From NCBI RefSeq assembly GCF_035989305.1, contig NZ_CP108514.1, forward strand, positions 3,410,501-3,474,500: DNA of 64,000 nt, written 5' to 3'. Numbering within the stretch: position 1 is the first letter of the stretch; each line of letters begins with the position of its first letter. Positions 60,451-64,000 of the stretch are shown one piece after another. Below the pieces are notes generated by a model. The model saw only the letters and a program-made list of their open reading frames with translations, was not told where the DNA came from and made no database searches. Source of the DNA: Streptomyces sp. NBC_01233 (GTDB lineage Bacteria > Actinomycetota > Actinomycetes > Streptomycetales > Streptomycetaceae). Position numbers and translations under genes: made by a program.

Positions 60451-61086
60451 TCAGGCCGGGACCGTGCCCACCAGCACGAACTCGTTGTACGGGAAGACCT
60501 TGCCCATCGGCCGGGGGAAGGGGAAGGAGTAGGTCCGCCGGACCGCCACGCCGGCCCGGCCGGCGTGGCTGCGCAGCTGCTCGAAGTCGACCCAGCGGAT
60601 GTGCGTGGCGTCGGACCGGTAGCCGACCTCCTGCGGGGTGATCATGACGACCGAGCCGCCCGGCTTGACCAGCGGAAGGTACTCCTCCAGCAGCGCCGCC
60701 GCGGTCTCCTCGTCGACGTGCTCCAGCACGTGCGCGACCAGCAGGCTGTCGAAGGACCCGGGACCGCAGTCCGGGGCGGCGGTCAGCCCGTCGGGGGTGT
60801 GGGCGTTCAGTCCGCGCTCGCGGCAGGTCTGCACCGAATGCGGGTTGTGGTCGACGCCGACGCTGTCCGGGCCGCAGTGGAGCAGGTTCCGCCCCAGCCC
60901 GCAGCCGATGTCGAGGACCCGGCCCAGGTTCAGCCGCTGCAGGTTCCAGCGGTACGGAGCCTGTGTGGGCAGCAGCCGCTTGATTCCGGACTGCTCCAGG
61001 CGCGCCAGCCGCTGGGTGTAATCGGAACCGGCTGTGCTCGGGGTGCCGGGGGTGGGGGCACCAGGGGTTGCGGGGAAATCAGACAT
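60451..61086 (-). CDS. SAM-dependent class I methyltransferase (211 aa)
   Basis: Motif I GRVLDIGCGLGRNLLHCG near residue 55, then VGVDHNPHSVQTCRERG, SFDSLLVAHVLEHVDEETAA and LVKPGGSVVMITPQEVGYR, a Methyltransf_11-type fold. The Ala/Pro/Thr-rich first 20 residues are variable. Converges with the membrane protein gene, 18 bp apart. Substrate unknown. Confidence 0.88.
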   Translation of the reverse strand: MSDFPATPGAPTPGTPSTAGSDYTQRLARLEQSGIKRLLPTQAPYRWNLQRLNLGRVLDIGCGLGRNLLHCGPDSVGVDHNPHSVQTCRERGLNAHTPDGLTAAPDCGPGSFDSLLVAHVLEHVDEETAAALLEEYLPLVKPGGSVVMITPQEVGYRSDATHIRWVDFEQLRSHAGRAGVAVRRTYSFPFPRPMGKVFPYNEFVLVGTVPA

Positions 61087-61211
61087 GGTCGTGCCGTCTC
61101 CTGAACGCGTCGTAGCAGGGCAAGCCCTCCTAGGGGTTCACAGGCTACGCAGGGCGGCTGCCCGCCGGGAGTACTCGGCGGATCTTTATCGGCATTTGTG
61201 AAATTCGTATC

Positions 61212-61261
61212 CGGAACCGGTCCGCGACCCCACGGGGGCACCTAAACGGAACCGGTCCGCG
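61212..61261. repeat. 15-bp direct repeat in the methyltransferase upstream region
   Basis: CGGAACCGGTCCGCG occurs at 61212-61226 and 61247-61261, 35 bp apart, between the methyltransferase start and the end of the next minus-strand gene. Each contains an ACCGGT-centred partial palindrome. Could be tandem operators or a small duplication. Confidence 0.55.
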
Positions 61262-61295
61262 GCTCCGCGGGAACCCGCGCCGGGAGCCCGCGCGG

Positions 61296-62177
61296 CTAGC
61301 GGAAGACCGAGGGCGGCGGCTGCGGCGAGGCCACCGCGGAGGCGTCGGCGACGGGGGCCGCGCCGCCCGCGAAGTCCGCCAGTGCCCGGCCGTGCTCGAC
61401 CCGGCCCGGGTGGGGGTCGCTCGCGACCCGGCGGGTGAATTCCGCGACGGGCAGCTCACGGTCGGACGCCACCAGGACGGCATTGCCGAAACGTTTCCCC
61501 CGCCACACCACCGGGTCTGCGGCCAGCGCCAGCTCCGTGAACCGGGACGCGGCCGTCGCGATCTGGCTCCGCAGGTGGGTCAGCGGCGGACCGTCCGCGA
61601 GGTTGGCCACGTACCACCCGGTGGGCGCGAGGGCACGCCGTACGTCGTCCAGGAACTCGGTGCTCGTCAGGTGCGCCGGGGTGCGCGCGCCGCTGAACAC
61701 GTCCGCGATCACCAGGTCCGCCCAGCCGTCCGGCACCTTCGCCAGTCCCGCCCGGGCGTCCACCGCGCGGACCCGGACCCGCGCCTGCGGGTCCAGCGGC
61801 AGGTGTTCCCGTACGAAGGCGACCAGTGCGGCGTCGATCTCCACGATCTGCTGGGTCGAGCGGGGTCGGGAGGCGGCCGTGTAGCGGGCGAGGGTGAAGG
61901 CGCCGCCACCGAGGTGCACCACGTTCAGGGGCTGGCGGGCGGGCGCGACGAGGTCGATCAGGTGGCCGATCCTCCGCTGGTACGCGAAGTCCAGGTACCC
62001 GGGGTCGTCCAGGTCCACGTGCGACTGCGGGGCGCCGTCGATCAGCAGGGTCCAGGCGGCGGCGCGCTCGCGGTCCGGCTCCAGCTCCGCCCGGCCGCCG
62101 TCCACCTGTCCGGCGACCGCCTCGGCGCTGCCGCGTCCGCGCTGCCTGCCCTTGTTCCTGTCCTTGTCTGCCACCAC
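61296..62177 (-). CDS. Spermidine-synthase-like protein (293 aa)
   Basis: Polyamine-aminopropyltransferase/SAM-MT fold without membrane helices: PQSHVDLDDPGYLDFAYQRR, NVVHLGGGAFTLARYTAASR (glycine-rich SAM loop), VEIDAALVAFVREHL, WADLVIADVFSGARTPAHLT. GTG at 62177. Many Streptomyces have this protein, and true aminopropyl transfer is doubtful. C-terminal tail is Pro/Ala-rich. Next gene upstream ends 31 bp before it on the same strand. Confidence 0.85.
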   Translation of the reverse strand: MVADKDRNKGRQRGRGSAEAVAGQVDGGRAELEPDRERAAAWTLLIDGAPQSHVDLDDPGYLDFAYQRRIGHLIDLVAPARQPLNVVHLGGGAFTLARYTAASRPRSTQQIVEIDAALVAFVREHLPLDPQARVRVRAVDARAGLAKVPDGWADLVIADVFSGARTPAHLTSTEFLDDVRRALAPTGWYVANLADGPPLTHLRSQIATAASRFTELALAADPVVWRGKRFGNAVLVASDRELPVAEFTRRVASDPHPGRVEHGRALADFAGGAAPVADASAVASPQPPPSVFR

Positions 62178-62208
62178 CCCATTGTGCCGGGCGGCAGCCG
62201 GGGAGGGT

Positions 62209-62616
62209 TCAGCGGCAGTTGTCCGCGGCCTCGATCAGCCGGGCCGCCTCGCCGAGCGCCGCGCGCAGCACCGCGGGGTCGGTGACCGGCCCGACGGCCT
62301 CCGGCGGGAGCAGCCAGCCGGTGGAGCCCGCGGTGGGCGAGGCGGCGTCGCCGAAGCGCATCCCGCGCCCGTTGGTCTGCGTACAGGCACTGCCCGGCAG
62401 GTCCCAGGCGTCGGCGGTGCCGGGCGGGACGAGGAATCCGAGGGTGTCGCCGGAGCCGTCGTGCAGGACGGGCCCGACCCCGCCGGCCTGGCTGGCGGCG
62501 CGGCGGATGATGTCCACCGCCTCCAGACCCTGCCGGGTGGGCACGGTCACCAGGTCCAGATCGAGGCCCGGGGCCGTGCCGGGCTCGGACGCGGCGTTCG
62601 TTCCAGTGCTCTCCAT
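62209..62616 (-). CDS. Conserved hypothetical protein (135 aa)
   Basis: Contains VTVPTRQGLEAVDIIRRAAS, GPVLHDGSGDTLGFLVPPGT, SACTQTNGRGMRFGD and TGWLLPPEAVG. The GFLVPPGT and WLLPP segments recall the N-terminal part of bifunctional primase/polymerase-like Streptomyces proteins, but the catalytic region is not evident. ATG at 62616 has GGAGG five bases upstream. Probably cotranscribed with the spermidine-synthase-like gene. Confidence 0.75.
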   Translation of the reverse strand: MESTGTNAASEPGTAPGLDLDLVTVPTRQGLEAVDIIRRAASQAGGVGPVLHDGSGDTLGFLVPPGTADAWDLPGSACTQTNGRGMRFGDAASPTAGSTGWLLPPEAVGPVTDPAVLRAALGEAARLIEAADNCR

Positions 62617-62866
62617 GCCGACCTCCACCAAGGGAACCCCTCCTCGATCCGTATCCGCATGGGTTCAACGCACGGGAACGTCAACGGGTGCGGCGGCAAG
62701 ACGCTGCAAAGGATGGCAGTTCATGGCGGATCGCGGGTGAGATATCCGTTTTGTAGCCAAACATCGCATGAACACCCCGACGCTGGCGGTACGTTCATGC
62801 GCGCCGGGCCCCACCCTCACACGTCACAGCACCGGCACTGCGGTCCTTGCCAGAGAGGTCACGTCC

Positions 62867-64000
62867 ATGGCGGCGTCCCCCCACTCACCCAACTCCACGT
62901 TCCGGCGGCTGCGCGGGCAGCACTCCCCGGCCGAGTTCGCGGCCCTGGTGCGCCGGGCGGCGAAGGAGATCGGAGAAACGGTTTCCTGCGACGCCCGCTA
63001 CATCGGCCGGGTCGAGTCCGGCGAGATCCGCTGCCCCAACTACGCGTACGAGCGGGTCTTCCTCCATATGTTCCCCGGCCGCGCCCTGGCCGACCTGGGA
63101 TTCTCCCCGCGCGAGAGCGTGCGCGGGCGATCGGCGCAGCGCGATCCCCTCACCCCCGTCCCCACCCACCGTTCCCCTTCCAGTGCCAAGGAGAGCGACG
63201 TGCTGCGTCGCGCGTTCATGGCGGGCGGCTCCGCGACCGTGGCGGCCGCGACGCTCAGCCTCACCCTGCTCGGCGACACCCGCCGGCTCCCCTCCCGCGC
63301 CGGCGAGTCCGAGGCAGCCGCCGTCGAGGACGCGGTACGCCAGATCCGCCTGCTGGACGACCGGCACGGGGCCGACGCCCTGTACCGCAGGGCCGCCGAG
63401 CCCCTGCGCACCGCCTACGCCCTGCTCGACGCCGGGGCCACCCGGCAGTCCACCGAGGACCGGCTGCACGCGGGCGCCGGCGAACTGGCCGTCTCGGTCG
63501 GCTGGCTGGCCCACGACTCCGGCCGCTTCGACGACGCCCGCTCGCACTACGCGGAGGCCCTGGCGACGGCCCGGGTCGCGCGGGACGCGGGTCTGGAGGC
63601 GCACGCCTTCAGCAACATGGCCTTCCTGGCCCGGGACTGCGGCCGCTCCCGCGAGGCGGTACGGGCGGCCCAGGCGGGCCGCCGGGCCGCGCGCTCCCTC
63701 GGTTCCCCGCGGCTGCTGTCGCTGCTCGCCCTGCGGGAGGCCGGCGGCTGGGCGGGGCTGGCCGACCGCAAGGCCTGCGAGGACGCGCTGACCCGGGCCC
63801 ACACGGAGTTCTCCCGGGGCGGGGCCGACGGCGACCCCGAGTGGATGTCCTTCTTCGGCGAGGCGGAACTGGAGTTCCTGGAGGCGCGGTGCTGGGCGGC
63901 GCTCGGGGAACACGCCCGCGCGGCCCGGCACGCCCGGCGCGCCGCCGACCTCCAGGATCCGCACTTCGCCCGGAACGTCGCCCTCTACACCGCCGAGCTG
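62867..64000 (+). CDS. XRE/TPR-type transcriptional regulator, 3' end beyond the window
   Basis: 378 codons are visible, from ATG 62867. N-terminal helix-turn-helix-like segment (SPAEFAALVRRAAKEIGETV, CDARYIGRVESGEIRCPNYA), a hydrophobic stretch (RAFMAGGSATVAAATLSLTL), then tetratricopeptide-like repeats (WLAHDSGRFDDARSHYAEAL, AFSNMAFLARDCGRSREAVR, CWAALGEHARAARHARRAAD). This layout is common among uncharacterised Streptomyces regulators. No stop codon before the window end. Confidence 0.85.
   Translation, partial: MAASPHSPNSTFRRLRGQHSPAEFAALVRRAAKEIGETVSCDARYIGRVESGEIRCPNYAYERVFLHMFPGRALADLGFSPRESVRGRSAQRDPLTPVPTHRSPSSAKESDVLRRAFMAGGSATVAAATLSLTLLGDTRRLPSRAGESEAAAVEDAVRQIRLLDDRHGADALYRRAAEPLRTAYALLDAGATRQSTEDRLHAGAGELAVSVGWLAHDSGRFDDARSHYAEALATARVARDAGLEAHAFSNMAFLARDCGRSREAVRAAQAGRRAARSLGSPRLLSLLALREAGGWAGLADRKACEDALTRAHTEFSRGGADGDPEWMSFFGEAELEFLEARCWAALGEHARAARHARRAADLQDPHFARNVALYTAEL

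Overview
The window is chromosomal DNA of a Streptomyces (or very close relative). The evidence is very high GC with strong third-position GC bias, GTG/TTG starts, frequent four-base ATGA/GTGA stop-start overlaps, a desferrioxamine (desABCD) cluster behind DmdR/IdeR-type iron boxes, adpA next to ornA and a tRNA-His, a CebR-controlled cellobiose/cellotriose operon, and XRE-DUF397 pairs. From memory, the gene order from the acyl-CoA carboxylase genes through des, glmS, adpA-ornA and ceb matches the conserved core of Streptomyces chromosomes. I could not check this by alignment.

Layout. 1-13 kb: a fused double ABC exporter (cut by the window edge), a membrane protein, a lipoprotein, a TPP enzyme plus ureohydrolase pair divergent from a PucR regulator (probably an arginine/guanidinobutyrate route), a decayed aromatic-acid-exporter gene, an acyl-CoA dehydrogenase, a TesB thioesterase and a DUF4253 protein. 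13-20.5 kb: a TetR regulator divergent from a leucine/branched-chain acyl-CoA operon (carboxylase beta and alpha subunits, HMG-CoA lyase, acyl-CoA dehydrogenase), with two 16-bp operators between them. 20.5-28 kb: iron and siderophore genes in two iron-box transcription units, the receptor lipoprotein (desE) with a siderophore reductase, then desABCD. 28-37 kb is the accessory part: a VapBC cassette between two copies of one hairpin, a tightly coupled small-gene/ATPase/DUF7848 operon divergent from XRE-DUF397, duplicated and decayed genes, and a type VII-secretion-like locus (a WXG-like small protein, a 737-aa protein and two paralogous anchored proteins, with a fragment of a third). 37-46 kb: GH20 hexosaminidase, DUF4429 protein, glmS, acetate channel, universal stress protein, adpA, ornA and tRNA-His. 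46-52 kb: cebR-cebEFG-bglC. 52-57 kb: a frameshifted NmrA-like gene with its MarR regulator, an internally deleted MFS gene, a complete IS701-type insertion sequence with a CTAG target duplication, and small oxidoreductase genes. 57-64 kb: a two-component system, methyltransferase, spermidine-synthase-like protein and a TPR regulator cut by the window end.

Functional themes. Central carbon: branched-chain acyl-CoA catabolism, cello-oligosaccharide import with an intracellular beta-glucosidase, and GlcNAc recycling (hexosaminidase, glmS). Iron: siderophore synthesis, ferri-siderophore uptake and reduction under iron-box control. Development: AdpA and oligoribonuclease. The most notable observations are an adpA with no TTA codon, two inverted copies of a dispersed repeat read in frame inside the carboxylase alpha subunit, an overlooked 41-aa gene heading a coupled operon, and the gene-fragment archaeology of the 28-37 kb region. 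I did not find a CRISPR array, a prophage or a biosynthetic gene cluster other than des.
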